Shown: positions 8,063 through 16,149, numbered from the stretch's first letter. The stretch: DNA of 64,000 nt from Streptomyces sp. ML-6 (GCF_030116705.1 NZ_JAOTIK010000001.1:5050501-5114500), one strand, 5' to 3'. The notes: generated by a model not told the origin, from the letters alone. Numbers and translations: made by a program.

Positions 8063-10072
8063 CTACTTCGCGCAGTAGCTGTACGGCAGGTACGAACGCT
8101 TGTCGCCCTGCGGGGCCCCGAGGAACTCCGCGTCCGTCAGCGTCTCCTTCTTGTGCTCGTCGGAGAAGGAGAACCCGAGGCTCATGCCGAGCGACACCTC
8201 GAAGCCGAACTCCTGGGCGTCCGTCAGGCCGGTGTACTTCATGGAACTCGACAGGCCGTCCTCGAACATCAGCTGCTCGAAGGCGTCGCCGTTGGTGGGC
8301 CGGTCCTGCAGGGAGTGGTCGCCGAACATGTACTCGAACGGGGCGGTGTTGTTGCCGGAGCCGTCGAGCCACTGCTCGGCGATGGCCCGCTTGTCCTCGG
8401 TGGCCTTGTCCGTGTCCTTGCCGAAGACGATCGAGTTGGTCCGCACCTGGACGCCGGTCTCGCCGGAGGAGTCGGAGCCGCTGACCTTGCCGCCCCGCTT
8501 GTCCTTGCCCTTCTCGCCGTTGTCGCCCTTGATGTCGCCCTTGCTGGAGGTCGAGCCGCCTTCGAGGGTCTGGGTCATGTCGATGCGGACGATCTTGCCG
8601 GTCTTCTGGTCGCGGGTGACGGTGATCGCCCCGGTCCGGTTGTCCTTCGCGCCGGCCGTGCCGCCCAGCGGGCCGGCCGAACCGCTGACCTTGCCCTCCA
8701 GTTCGAGCTTGGCGGTGTACGTGTACGACTCGTTGCCGTTGACGTCGTCCTTGGTGATGGTCACCTCGGGGGAGAACTTCGCCTTGCCGCCGAGCTTCGC
8801 GCCCAGCTCGGACTCGTCGCCCGCGCTGATGGAGAGGCCGCCGTCCGCGTACCCGTTGAGGCCGATGGTCGAGTAGGAGATCTTCTTGTCGCCGATCTGG
8901 TCCTCGACCTGCTTCTTCTTGTCGGCCCACTTCATCCCGGAGTACCAGCCGCCGCCGTAGCCGCCGCTGTACTTCGTGGAGGTCTCCCACATCTTCATTT
9001 CTTCGATGTCGTCGCGCATCTTCTGGGCCTCCTCCTCGCTCTTGAAGACCCAGGTGTCACCGTTGGTGATCTTGATGCCGCCGCCGACGTCCACATCGGC
9101 CTTGCCCAGCTTGCCGAGCTTGGCGCCGGGGGTGCTGCCGGTGGCGCCGGCCGAGATGGCGTCCGTGAACGTCATGTAGACCAGCTTGTCGTTCTCGTCG
9201 ACCTTGCCGTCCTCGTTCACGTCCGTGTTGGCCTGGCTGACCTTCTGCTGGAAGCCGTACTCGTTGCCCCACTCGAACCAGCCGATCTTCACCTTGCCGC
9301 CGACGGTGTCGGAGATGCTGGAGACCTGGCACATCTTGGGTTCGTAGTCGGCGTCCGTCTTCGGTTTGGCGGTGTTCTCCCCGTTGCCGCCGCCCGTGGA
9401 ACAGCCGCCCCCGCCGCCGCCCAGCGAGCTGATCGCGCAACGGATGCGCTCGCCGATCTGGCCACCGACGCCCGCCATGGACATCGCGCCGATCAGCGTG
9501 ACGACGAGGACGACCACCCCCAGGTACTCCATGGCGGTGGCACCGCCGTCCCGCCAGGAGTACGGGTGGTACGGGGCCGGCGCCGGGTCGTCCGCGCGGT
9601 CGTCCAGGAGCCGGTCGACGGCCAGCCCGGCCGCCGCGCCGGTCGCCAGCGAGACGATGGGCATCAGCGTGCCCTCGATGTTCATGACGTGCCAGGACAC
9701 GGCGAGGCCGTAGCCGAGCGCGACCACCGGCACCCCGAGGGCGGCCAGGAGGGACACGAGGCGGGACTCGCGGTGCTCGTCGGGCAGGACACGGGCGGCG
9801 GCCAGCACGGTGAGGACGGTCGTGATGACGTTCGGGATGTGCAGCACTCCCAGCCGCCAGCCGAAACTGGCCAGCCGCTCCTCGGTGGCCAGCATCTCGA
9901 CGAGCCCGCGCGACACGAGGTACCCGGCGGCGATGTACACCAGCGCGCCGGCGGCCCAGCTGCGGGTCAGTGCGAAGAACACGCCGCCGCCGCCCTGGTG
10001 GGAGCCGGCACCCCCGTTCCCCGGCGGTATGTGGCCCGCGCTTCCGCTTCCCCAGCCCCCGCCACCAGTCAC
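8063..10072 (-). CDS. Large membrane protein with internal prepilin leader; paralogue in plan of the toxin at 3553
   Basis: 669 residues. It begins MTGGGGWGSGSAGH, then four membrane helices (about 32-155), then SWRDGG followed by ATAMEYLGVVVLVVTLIGA. G177 with Glu at +5 (E182) gives the same prepilin-type site as in the protein at 3553. Beyond the pilin helix are a Gly/Ser linker with Cys, a calcium-loop-like DVNEDGKVDEND (dockerin/EF-hand style, about residues 270-281), and a long beta-rich region of repeated KVSGSAGPLGG/TGKIVRIDMTQTLEGG type ending near SYLPYSYCAK. The C-terminal domain matches no toxin or adhesin I can name. There is no obvious immunity gene, so it may be a structural surface protein or a toxin of unknown class. 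A strong GGAGAGGAAG ribosome site precedes GTG 10072. The lipoprotein and DUF3592 genes follow on the same strand. Confidence 0.75.
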   Translation of the reverse strand: MTGGGGWGSGSAGHIPPGNGGAGSHQGGGGVFFALTRSWAAGALVYIAAGYLVSRGLVEMLATEERLASFGWRLGVLHIPNVITTVLTVLAAARVLPDEHRESRLVSLLAALGVPVVALGYGLAVSWHVMNIEGTLMPIVSLATGAAAGLAVDRLLDDRADDPAPAPYHPYSWRDGGATAMEYLGVVVLVVTLIGAMSMAGVGGQIGERIRCAISSLGGGGGGCSTGGGNGENTAKPKTDADYEPKMCQVSSISDTVGGKVKIGWFEWGNEYGFQQKVSQANTDVNEDGKVDENDKLVYMTFTDAISAGATGSTPGAKLGKLGKADVDVGGGIKITNGDTWVFKSEEEAQKMRDDIEEMKMWETSTKYSGGYGGGWYSGMKWADKKKQVEDQIGDKKISYSTIGLNGYADGGLSISAGDESELGAKLGGKAKFSPEVTITKDDVNGNESYTYTAKLELEGKVSGSAGPLGGTAGAKDNRTGAITVTRDQKTGKIVRIDMTQTLEGGSTSSKGDIKGDNGEKGKDKRGGKVSGSDSSGETGVQVRTNSIVFGKDTDKATEDKRAIAEQWLDGSGNNTAPFEYMFGDHSLQDRPTNGDAFEQLMFEDGLSSSMKYTGLTDAQEFGFEVSLGMSLGFSFSDEHKKETLTDAEFLGAPQGDKRSYLPYSYCAK

Positions 10073-10163
10073 GGTTCTTCCTCTCCGACGTCCACTTGCC
10101 CTGCCCGAGCCCGCAGTTCAGCATTTCGGGTTCAGCGTGAGCGTACGGACGTACGAGCCCCGT

Positions 10164-10197
10164 GACCTGGGCCCTTGGCCCCAAAGTCGGGCCCAAC
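10164..10197 (-). promoter_or_regulatory. GGGCCC-rich motif upstream of the pilin-like gene (copy B)
   Basis: Read on the minus strand this contains TTGGGCCC and then TTGGGGCCAAGGGCCCAGG. It resembles copy A at 3453 and copy C at 10658, with roughly 16 of 21 positions matching copy A in the second half. It lies about 90 bp above the start at 10072, in the short gap after the DUF192 gene. Candidate shared operator. Confidence 0.4.
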
Positions 10198-10225
10198 AGG
10201 CAGGAGAGGGGCGGTTGTCGCCCCC

Positions 10226-10615
10226 TCAGTTGCCGTCGACCACGTCCTGGACGATCTCCACCCGCGCCCCCGGCCGCAGCCCCCACTGCTCCATCGCGCC
10301 GGCCTCCGCCTCGATCACGTGCCGGGCCCGCAGCCGGGGCAGCCCCAGCCGTCCGGGCTTCATCGTGCGCACCGCCAGAACCCTGAACTTCCGGTCCAGG
10401 TACGCCACGTCGATGGTGAACCGCATCCCGAAGCAGTGCACGCTCCCGCACGGGGTGATCATGAGGGCACCGTCGATCCCGTCCTGCCCGAGCAGCCCCC
10501 GGCTGCGGGCCCGGTACGAGGCCGCGATCCGCAACGGAATGCGCCGCCCCTGACCTCCCCCGGTGCCGGTGACCGTCAACGTACCGCTGCCATTGCGCCA
10601 TTGAGCCATGGCCAT
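10226..10615 (-). CDS. DUF192 domain protein
   Basis: 129 residues (ATG 10615; an ATG two codons inside is equally possible). The sequence ARSRGLLGQDGIDGALMITP, SVHCFGMRFTIDVAYLDRKFRVLAV and RHVIEAEAGAMEQWGL carries the full DUF192 signature. DUF192 is a small beta-barrel fold, found alone or exported, of uncertain function. In Streptomyces, as I recall, it sits next to the A24 prepilin peptidase and Tad/Flp-type pilin genes, as here. No signal peptide is visible in this copy. It is divergent from the peptidase gene, and the 97 bp between them hold copy C of the shared GGGCCC motif, so both may be controlled together. Confidence 0.8.
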   Translation of the reverse strand: MAMAQWRNGSGTLTVTGTGGGQGRRIPLRIAASYRARSRGLLGQDGIDGALMITPCGSVHCFGMRFTIDVAYLDRKFRVLAVRTMKPGRLGLPRLRARHVIEAEAGAMEQWGLRPGARVEIVQDVVDGN

Positions 10616-10657
10616 GAAGGTAGCGCCCGGTGACGGTTGCTGGGTCCGGAACGGTGT

Positions 10658-10682
10658 GCAGTGGGCCCCAGGACCCATGACC
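10658..10682 (+). promoter_or_regulatory. GGGCCC near-palindrome between DUF192 and prepilin peptidase (copy C)
   Basis: The core TGGGCCCCAGGACCCATG is the second-best match to copy A at 3453-3477 (20 of 25 identical). It sits in the divergent gap, 31 bp before the peptidase start and 43 bp from the DUF192 start, well placed to regulate both. Confidence 0.5.
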
Positions 10683-10712
10683 GGTGCCCGGCACCCGCCT
10701 AGGGTCGGCTCC

Positions 10713-11654
10713 GTGGAAGCCATGCTGACAGTGCTCGCCGCACTCTGGGGCGCAGCGGCCGGACTGCTGGTCCCGCGCGCCGCCCACCGGTTCTCCGTCG
10801 AGCCGGACGAGCCATGGCGCGACACCTGCCCCTCCGGACACCCCCTGACCGGGATCGCCCGCGGCTGGCTCGGCTCCACCCGCTGCCCGGTGTGCGCCGC
10901 AACGCCCGTGCCCGTCGCCGCGGGTACGGGACCGGGCACCCCCGCCGACGAAGCGGACGACTCCACACCCCCCGAGTCCCCCCATCCCGGCTCCACACCC
11001 CCCGAGTCCCCCCATCCCGGCTCCACACCCCCCGAATCCGCGCCCCCGGAATCCACACCCTCGGAATCCGCATTCCCCGCCCCCGCGCCCCCCGCCCCCA
11101 CGCACCCGGCGCGCTACGCCCCCGGCACCCTCGTCCCCGTCGTCACCGCGCTCGCCTGCGCCGTGCTCGCCGCCGCCACCGGAACCCGTCCCGAACTCGC
11201 CGTCTGGCTGCTGCTGGCCCCCGTCGGCGTGCTCCTCGCGACCATCGACCGCCGCGTCCACCGGCTGCCCGACCTGCTGACCCTGCCCGCGGCCGGCGCC
11301 GTCACCGTGCTCCTGGGCGTCGCGGCGCTCCTTCCCGAGCACGGCGGATCGTGGCTGTCCGGGCTGCTCGGCGGGGCCGCGCTCGGCGGCTTCTACCTCC
11401 TGCTCTTCCTCATCAACCCGAACGGCATGGGCTTCGGCGACGTCAAGCTCGCCCTCTCGCTGGGCGTGGCCCTCGGCTGGTACGGCTGGGCCGTGCTGTT
11501 CGCCGGCGGTTTCGCCGGGTTCCTGCTCGGCGCGGTGTACGGGTTCGGGCTGATGGTCCTGCGCCGGGCCGGGCGCAAGACCGGCATCCCGTTCGGCCCG
11601 TTCATGATCACGGGTGCGCTGCTGGGCATCCTGCTCGGCGCCCTGGCCGCCTGA
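10713..11654 (+). CDS. A24-family prepilin peptidase (TadV/PilD-like)
   Basis: 313 residues from GTG 10713, which has AGGGT seven bases before it. Polytopic membrane aspartyl protease that cleaves the basic leader of type IV/Flp prepilins on the cytoplasmic face after Gly. Both catalytic aspartates are present: D179 in ATIDRRVHRLPDLLTLP and D243 in MGFGDVKLALSLG. An N-terminal cytoplasmic region carries CPSGH and CPVC, the zinc-type motif of enzymes that also N-methylate the new end. It is followed by an unusual Pro-Ser-Glu linker (about residues 85-125) encoded by 30-bp repeats. The only pilin-type substrates nearby are the two G-x4-E leaders in the proteins at 3553 and 8063, which makes them likely clients. 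A methyltransferase gene follows 94 bp downstream. Confidence 0.9.
   Translation: MEAMLTVLAALWGAAAGLLVPRAAHRFSVEPDEPWRDTCPSGHPLTGIARGWLGSTRCPVCAATPVPVAAGTGPGTPADEADDSTPPESPHPGSTPPESPHPGSTPPESAPPESTPSESAFPAPAPPAPTHPARYAPGTLVPVVTALACAVLAAATGTRPELAVWLLLAPVGVLLATIDRRVHRLPDLLTLPAAGAVTVLLGVAALLPEHGGSWLSGLLGGAALGGFYLLLFLINPNGMGFGDVKLALSLGVALGWYGWAVLFAGGFAGFLLGAVYGFGLMVLRRAGRKTGIPFGPFMITGALLGILLGALAA
10962..11031 (+). repeat. 30-bp tandem repeat inside the prepilin peptidase gene
   Basis: Two identical 30-bp units (10962-10991 and 10992-11021) and a third partial unit from 11022, encoding STPPESPHPG. It forms a proline-rich flexible linker between the zinc-type N-terminal region and the membrane domain. 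Copy number may vary between strains. Confidence 0.9.
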
Positions 11655-11748
11655 GAACCGGCGGGCGGTTCCCGGCCCCGCCACGATCCGCGGTGGCCCC
11701 GGGGTATTGAGGTCGCGTGGGCCGACACCCGGCTGACACGATCTCCGT

Positions 11749-12558
11749 ATGACCGGTACACCCGAAGAAGAGACAGCGGGCGCGGCGGCGGAGGCCGAAC
11801 GCGCACGGTTCGACGCCCTCGTCGCCGAGGCCGCCGCCGCACCGGTCGCCGGCTGGGACTTCTCCTGGCTCGACGGCCGGGCCACGGAGCAGCGCCCCTC
11901 CTGGGGGTACGCCCGCGCCATGGCGGACCGGATGGGGCGGGCCCGGGCCGCGCTCGACATCCAGACCGGCGGCGGCGAGGTCCTCGCGTCCGTGCCGAAG
12001 CTGCCGCCGCTCGTGGTCGCCACCGAGTCCTGGCCGCCGAACGTCGCCCGCGCCACGGCCCTGCTGCACCCGCGCGGTGTGGCCGTGGTCGTCGATCCGG
12101 ACGAGCCGCCGCTGCCGTTCGGCGACGACGCCTTCGACCTGGTGGTCAGCCGGCACCCGGTGACCACCTGGTGGGAGGAGATCGCGCGGGTGCTCGCCCC
12201 CGGCGGCACGTACTTCTCGCAGCAGGTCGGCCCGGCCAGCGTCTTCGAGCTCGTCGAGTACTTCCTCGGCCCGCAGCCGCCGCGGGTGCGCGGCGCCCGG
12301 GACCCCGAGCGGGCCCGGGCCGCGGCCGAGGCGGCCGGGCTGGAGGTCGTCGACCTGCGGGCGGAGCGGCTGCGCACCGAGTTCTTCGACATCGGCGCCG
12401 TCGTCTACTTCCTGCGGAAGGTGATCTGGATGGTGCCGGGCTTCACCGTCGAGGAGTACCGCTCGCGGCTGGCCGAACTGCACCACCGGATCGAGACCGG
12501 GGGCCCGTTCGTGGCCCACACCACCCGCTTCCTGATCGAGGCCCGCAAACCGCGGTAG
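11749..12558 (+). CDS. Class I SAM-dependent methyltransferase
   Basis: 269 residues with a degenerate Rossmann methyltransferase core: ALDIQTGGGEVLA (motif I, glycine-rich), VVVDPDEPPLPFGDDAFDLVVSRHP (motifs II-IV) and VLAPGGTYFSQQVGP (post-motif loop and strand). A C-terminal half lies beyond it, ending FVAHTTRFLIEARKPR. The acceptor substrate is unknown. It follows the prepilin peptidase by 94 bp on the same strand. In Streptomyces I recall this same neighbour order, so it is probably part of a conserved block rather than a random neighbour, but methylation of the pilin-like proteins is only a guess. Ribosome site weak; start ATG 11749. Confidence 0.85.
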   Translation: MTGTPEEETAGAAAEAERARFDALVAEAAAAPVAGWDFSWLDGRATEQRPSWGYARAMADRMGRARAALDIQTGGGEVLASVPKLPPLVVATESWPPNVARATALLHPRGVAVVVDPDEPPLPFGDDAFDLVVSRHPVTTWWEEIARVLAPGGTYFSQQVGPASVFELVEYFLGPQPPRVRGARDPERARAAAEAAGLEVVDLRAERLRTEFFDIGAVVYFLRKVIWMVPGFTVEEYRSRLAELHHRIETGGPFVAHTTRFLIEARKPR

Positions 12559-12666
12559 CCGCCGGGGCCGGAACCGGTCGCGACCGGTCGCCACCCGGAC
12601 GATCACCGCCCCGTACTTCGCGAAGGGTGCGACCCTGGACGGTGAACGCCGGGGAAGGGGATCGTC

Positions 12667-13134
12667 ATGAGGACGGGGAACACGGGCCACGAGAACGGAA
12701 CACCGCGCGTCCCGCGGCAGGGGAGGGCCGACTGGCTCAGGGGCGCCCGGATCGTCGGGGTGCTCGGTGTCTTCTACCGGCCGGAGGGGCGGGTGGGGGA
12801 GCCGGAGGCCGTCGAGTTCCTGCTGGCCGACGGCCAGTCGGTGCTCCTGACCTGTGCGTCGGAGGGGGCCCTGCGGGTCGGCCCGGGTGCCTGGCCCCGA
12901 CTGCCCGACTGGTGCGTGCCCTCGGGCCAGTGGGAGTTCGCCCCCGTGACGAACCTGCCGCCGCCGCCCGACGGCGGCTGGACCGTCACCCGCACCGAGG
13001 AGCACGGCGACGAACGGGGCCAGGTGCGCGAGGCCGCCATCCGCTGCGAGGGCGGCAGCTTCGTGGTCCTCGGCGGCGACAGCATGACGATCCGCTTCAC
13101 CCGCGGCCACCGCGGCGCCCCGGCCACCGCCTGA
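12667..13134 (+). CDS. Hypothetical protein, 155 aa
   Basis: Not recognised. Start ATG 12667 lies behind GGGGAAGGGG. The protein has no signal peptide or membrane helix; it contains ARIVGVLGVFYRPEGRVGEPEAVEFLLADGQSVLLTCASEGALRV, WPRLPDWCVPSGQWEF and GGSFVVLGGDSMTIRFTR. The beta-rich pattern with repeated GG turns suggests a small all-beta cytoplasmic domain. Codon bias supports coding. It stands between the methyltransferase and a lipoprotein gene with gaps over 100 bp either side, so operon membership is unclear. Confidence 0.6.
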   Translation: MRTGNTGHENGTPRVPRQGRADWLRGARIVGVLGVFYRPEGRVGEPEAVEFLLADGQSVLLTCASEGALRVGPGAWPRLPDWCVPSGQWEFAPVTNLPPPPDGGWTVTRTEEHGDERGQVREAAIRCEGGSFVVLGGDSMTIRFTRGHRGAPATA

Positions 13135-13311
13135 ACCCGGGCAACCGCCCACCCGCGCCCCGCCGCCCCCGGAGCCGACACCGACCCCGGCCCCGGAGCC
13201 GGCCCGGCCTCAAATCCGCGCCCCCGCCCGGCAGATGACCGCGATCCGGGACGATGCCGGACGATTCGGGGAGGGCGGCCCCGGGGCCGGGCCCTGTCCC
13301 ATACTCGGCGC

Positions 13312-13860
13312 ATGACCTCTGTGAGACGCGCGGCCCGAGCCGCCGCCACCGCGACGGCACTCGTTCTCGTACCCGTCCTCGCCCTCGTCCTCGTCGGCTG
13401 CGGCACGGAGCGGGCCGGAGCCGGGGCCGGGGCCGACGGGTCCGGTACGAGCAGCGCCCCCTTCGCCGGGAACACCCGCTCCGACGGACCCGTCGACGGC
13501 AGCGACGCCTCGAAGTACCGGGAGAACCACGCCTTCCAGTCCACCGCCGAACTCTCCCCGGCCGAGCGGGAGCGGGGCGACGCCGAGGTGAAGAAGGTCG
13601 TGGCGGGCCTGTCCGGGCTCGCGGAGGGCCGCAGGAGCACCGAACCCCGGGTCCGTACCGCGCTCACCGGCCTGGGCTACCCGCCCGAGTCCGTATCCAC
13701 CGGCACCTTCGGCCCCCACCGCACCACCTTCATCCTCGACCTCGGCAGGCTCTGCGTGGTGGGGTCGCTGGACGGCGAGGTCGGCGGGCTCGTCAAGGCC
13801 GAGGCGCACGGCAAGTACCTGGAGGGCACCGGCTGTGTGAAGCCGGTCGGGGGCCACTGA
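13312..13860 (+). CDS. Putative lipoprotein, 182 aa
   Basis: A lipoprotein signal is plain: Arg-rich start, hydrophobic TALVLVPVLALVLVGC, with Cys about 30 as the lipidation site, then a Gly/Ala-rich spacer. The mature part (HAFQSTAELSPAERERGDAEVKKVVAGLSGL...TGLGYPPESVSTGTFG...GTGCVKP) contains two further Cys that could pair outside the cell. I know the general type as an actinobacterial surface lipoprotein but no function. It is followed by a strong terminator at 13995, so it is the end of a transcription unit. Confidence 0.7.
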   Translation: MTSVRRAARAAATATALVLVPVLALVLVGCGTERAGAGAGADGSGTSSAPFAGNTRSDGPVDGSDASKYRENHAFQSTAELSPAERERGDAEVKKVVAGLSGLAEGRRSTEPRVRTALTGLGYPPESVSTGTFGPHRTTFILDLGRLCVVGSLDGEVGGLVKAEAHGKYLEGTGCVKPVGGH

Positions 13861-13994
13861 GAGCCCGCCGGGCGGGCCCGCGGGCCGTCAACCCGGTGAT
13901 GCGCGCGCAACGGAGTTCAGTGAACCCGGAGAGTAATTGTGGAGTGGCGTGGCGCGCAGCATCACTTACGAAGGGTTATGGTGGAAACCCCCCT

Positions 13995-14040
13995 CGGGCC
14001 GGTCCGTATCCCCCCCCCACGGACCGGCCCGTTTTCTTTT
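13995..14040 (+). terminator. Rho-independent terminator after the lipoprotein gene
   Basis: Arms 13995-14007 and 14019-14031 pair perfectly over 13 bp (cgggccggtccgt) around an 11-nt C-rich loop and are followed by a nine-base T-rich tract with one C (ttttctttt), unusual in this GC-rich sequence. One of the clearest terminators in the window. Confidence 0.85.
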
Positions 14041-14148
14041 GGGCCGCGGGGCCGGTCAGGGGCCGGTCCCGCGGAGCCCGGTTCCCGTCAGCTTCGGATC
14101 CGGGATCCCGTCGGCCCGGAGCTCGGATCCCGTCAACTTCGGAGCCCG

Positions 14149-15189
14149 TCAGCTCCGCCCGGCCCAGATGTTGGCGCCCGCGGTGTCCACGGCGAAGGTG
14201 TCGATTTCGGCCAGTTCCTCGGCGGACAGCGGTGAGCCGGTGAGCGCCGCGACGTTCTCCTCCAGCTGCGCCACGCTGGAGGCGCCGATCAGGGCGGAGG
14301 TCATCCGGCTGTCGCGCAGCACCCAGCCGAGCGCCAGCTGGGCGAGCGACTGGCCGCGCCGCCGGGCGATGTCGTTCAGGCCGTTCAGCCGGCGGAGCAC
14401 CTCGTCCGACAGCAGGCCGGGGTCCAGGGACTTGCCCTGGGTGGCGCGCGAACCGTCGGGGATGCCCGTCAGGTACTTGCCGGTGAGCAGGCCCTGGGCG
14501 AGCGGCACGAAGGAGATGCAGCCCATGCCGGCCTCCTCCAGGGTGTCGAGCAGGCCGTCGTCCTCGATCCAGCGGTTGATCATCGAGTAGGAAGGCTGGT
14601 GGATCAGGGCCGGGACGCCCATCCCCCTGAGCAGCCGGGCCGCCTCGGCGGTCTGCTCCGCGTTGTACGAGGACACCCCCACGTACAACGCCTTGCCCTG
14701 CTGGACGGCGGAGGCCAGGGCCCCCATCGTCTCCTCCAGCGGGGTCTCCGGGTCGAAGCGGTGGGAGTAGAAGATGTCCACGTACTCCAGGCCCATCCGC
14801 TTCAGCGAGGCGTCGAGCGAGGACAGCAGGTACTTGCGGGAGCCCCATTCGCCGTACGGGCCCGGGTGCATCTCGTAACCGGCCTTGGTGGAGACGATCA
14901 GCTCGTCCCGGTACGGGGCGAAGTCCTGGTGGAAGATCTTCCCGAAATTGAGCTCGGCGGAGCCGGGCGGCGGCCCGTAGTTGTTGGCCAGATCGAAGTG
15001 GGTCACGCCCAGGTCGAAGGCGCGACGCAGGATGGCCCGCTGGGAGCCCAGCGTGCGGTCGTCGCCGAAGTTGTGCCAGAGACCGAGCGAGACGGCGGGC
15101 AGCTTGAGACCGCTGCGGCCGGTGCGGCGGTACTCCATGGAGTCGTAGCGCGAACCGGCGGCCAGGTAATGGAGAGGGGAATCAGTCAC
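14149..15189 (-). CDS. Aldo/keto reductase, YghZ-like
   Basis: 346 residues. NADPH-dependent TIM-barrel reductase. The family tetrad is visible: Asp in [17 protein letters not shown], the Tyr of the same segment, Lys in STKAGYEM and His in FYSHRFDPETP. The loop LGLWHNFGDDRTLGSQRAILRRAF and the GPPPGSAE insertion are those of the YghZ/L-glyceraldehyde-3-phosphate reductase subgroup. That reaction is therefore the best guess, though substrates vary. The start GTG 15189 has GGAGAG at ideal spacing; the frame extends upstream without merit. It is divergent from the cis-prenyltransferase gene. A run of loose 20-bp repeats (about 14085-14155) lies just beyond its stop. Confidence 0.9.
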   Translation of the reverse strand: MTDSPLHYLAAGSRYDSMEYRRTGRSGLKLPAVSLGLWHNFGDDRTLGSQRAILRRAFDLGVTHFDLANNYGPPPGSAELNFGKIFHQDFAPYRDELIVSTKAGYEMHPGPYGEWGSRKYLLSSLDASLKRMGLEYVDIFYSHRFDPETPLEETMGALASAVQQGKALYVGVSSYNAEQTAEAARLLRGMGVPALIHQPSYSMINRWIEDDGLLDTLEEAGMGCISFVPLAQGLLTGKYLTGIPDGSRATQGKSLDPGLLSDEVLRRLNGLNDIARRRGQSLAQLALGWVLRDSRMTSALIGASSVAQLEENVAALTGSPLSAEELAEIDTFAVDTAGANIWAGRS

Positions 15190-15387
15190 GTTTCTCTCCT
15201 TATCACGGACTTGTGACAGACCGGGTTGGGTCGGTACGCCCCCTGCGCAGTAATGTGGCGGCTTCGGGGGGCCGTCATGACATGCCATGGCGGGGCGACG
15301 GACTCTGTGTACCGGCGCGGTGACCCGGGGGGGACGACCCCGGGCACAGGGGCGGGCGGGCCCGCACGGAACCGAGAGGTGAACTCA

Positions 15388-16149
15388 GTGAACTTGCGCG
15401 ACCTGGTGTACGGGCTCTACGCGCGCCGGGTGGAGGCCCGCCTAGACCACACCCAGGTGCCCAAGCACATCGGCGTCATCCTCGACGGCAACCGGCGCTG
15501 GGCGAAGGCGTCCGGCGGCACGGCCGCGCAGGGCCACCAGGCCGGTGCGGACAAGATCAAGGACCTCCTCGGCTGGTGCAGCGAGACGGACGTGGAAGTC
15601 GTCACGCTCTGGCTGCTGTCCACGGACAACTTCGACCGGCCCGAGTCCGAACTGACCCCGCTCCTCAAGATCATCGAGAACACGGTGCGCGACCTCGCGG
15701 CGGACGGCCGCTGGCGGGTCCACCACGTCGGCACGCTCGACCTGCTGCCCTCCCACACCCAGACGGTGCTCAAGGAGGCCGAGCAGGCCACGCTCGGGAT
15801 CGACGGAATACTGGTCAACGTCGCGGTCGGCTACGGCGGGCGGCAGGAGATCGCGGACGCGGTCCGCTCGCTGCTGCTGGAGCACTCCGCCAAGGGGACG
15901 TCCTTCGAGGACCTCGCGGAGATCGTCTCCACCGACCTGATCTCCGAACACCTCTACACCCGGGGCCAGCCCGACCCGGACCTGGTCATCCGCACCAGCG
16001 GCGAGCAGCGGCTGTCCGGCTTCATGCTCTGGCAGAGCGCGCACTCCGAGTACTACTTCTGCGAGGTCTTCTGGCCGGCCTTCCGCCGGGTCGACTTCCT
16101 GCGCGCCCTGCGCGACTACGCGGCCCGCCACCGCCGCTACGGCGGCTGA
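15388..16149 (+). CDS. uppS: Isoprenyl transferase (cis-prenyltransferase, UppS family)
   Basis: 253 residues. Makes long cis-polyprenyl diphosphate from farnesyl or geranyl diphosphate plus isopentenyl diphosphate; the product is the lipid carrier for cell-wall synthesis. The catalytic Asp is D33 in HIGVILDGNRRWAK, the substrate-facing NF-RP segment is LLSTDNFDRPESEL, and the C-terminal signature DLVIRTSGEQRLSGFMLWQSAHSEYYF is complete. Start GTG 15388 was preferred over GTG 15379 because GAGAGG ends eight bases before it and because family members begin NLRDLVYGLYARR. Streptomyces carries more than one enzyme of this family, so this may not be the only undecaprenyl source. It is followed by a 463-bp gap before the PhoH gene. 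Confidence 0.92.
   Translation: MNLRDLVYGLYARRVEARLDHTQVPKHIGVILDGNRRWAKASGGTAAQGHQAGADKIKDLLGWCSETDVEVVTLWLLSTDNFDRPESELTPLLKIIENTVRDLAADGRWRVHHVGTLDLLPSHTQTVLKEAEQATLGIDGILVNVAVGYGGRQEIADAVRSLLLEHSAKGTSFEDLAEIVSTDLISEHLYTRGQPDPDLVIRTSGEQRLSGFMLWQSAHSEYYFCEVFWPAFRRVDFLRALRDYAARHRRYGG

Noticed and set aside
13861..14148. Small rightward gene at 13937 (starts MWSGVARS)
   Set aside because: It runs straight through a strong terminator and then opposite the aldo-keto reductase gene, so coding is unlikely.
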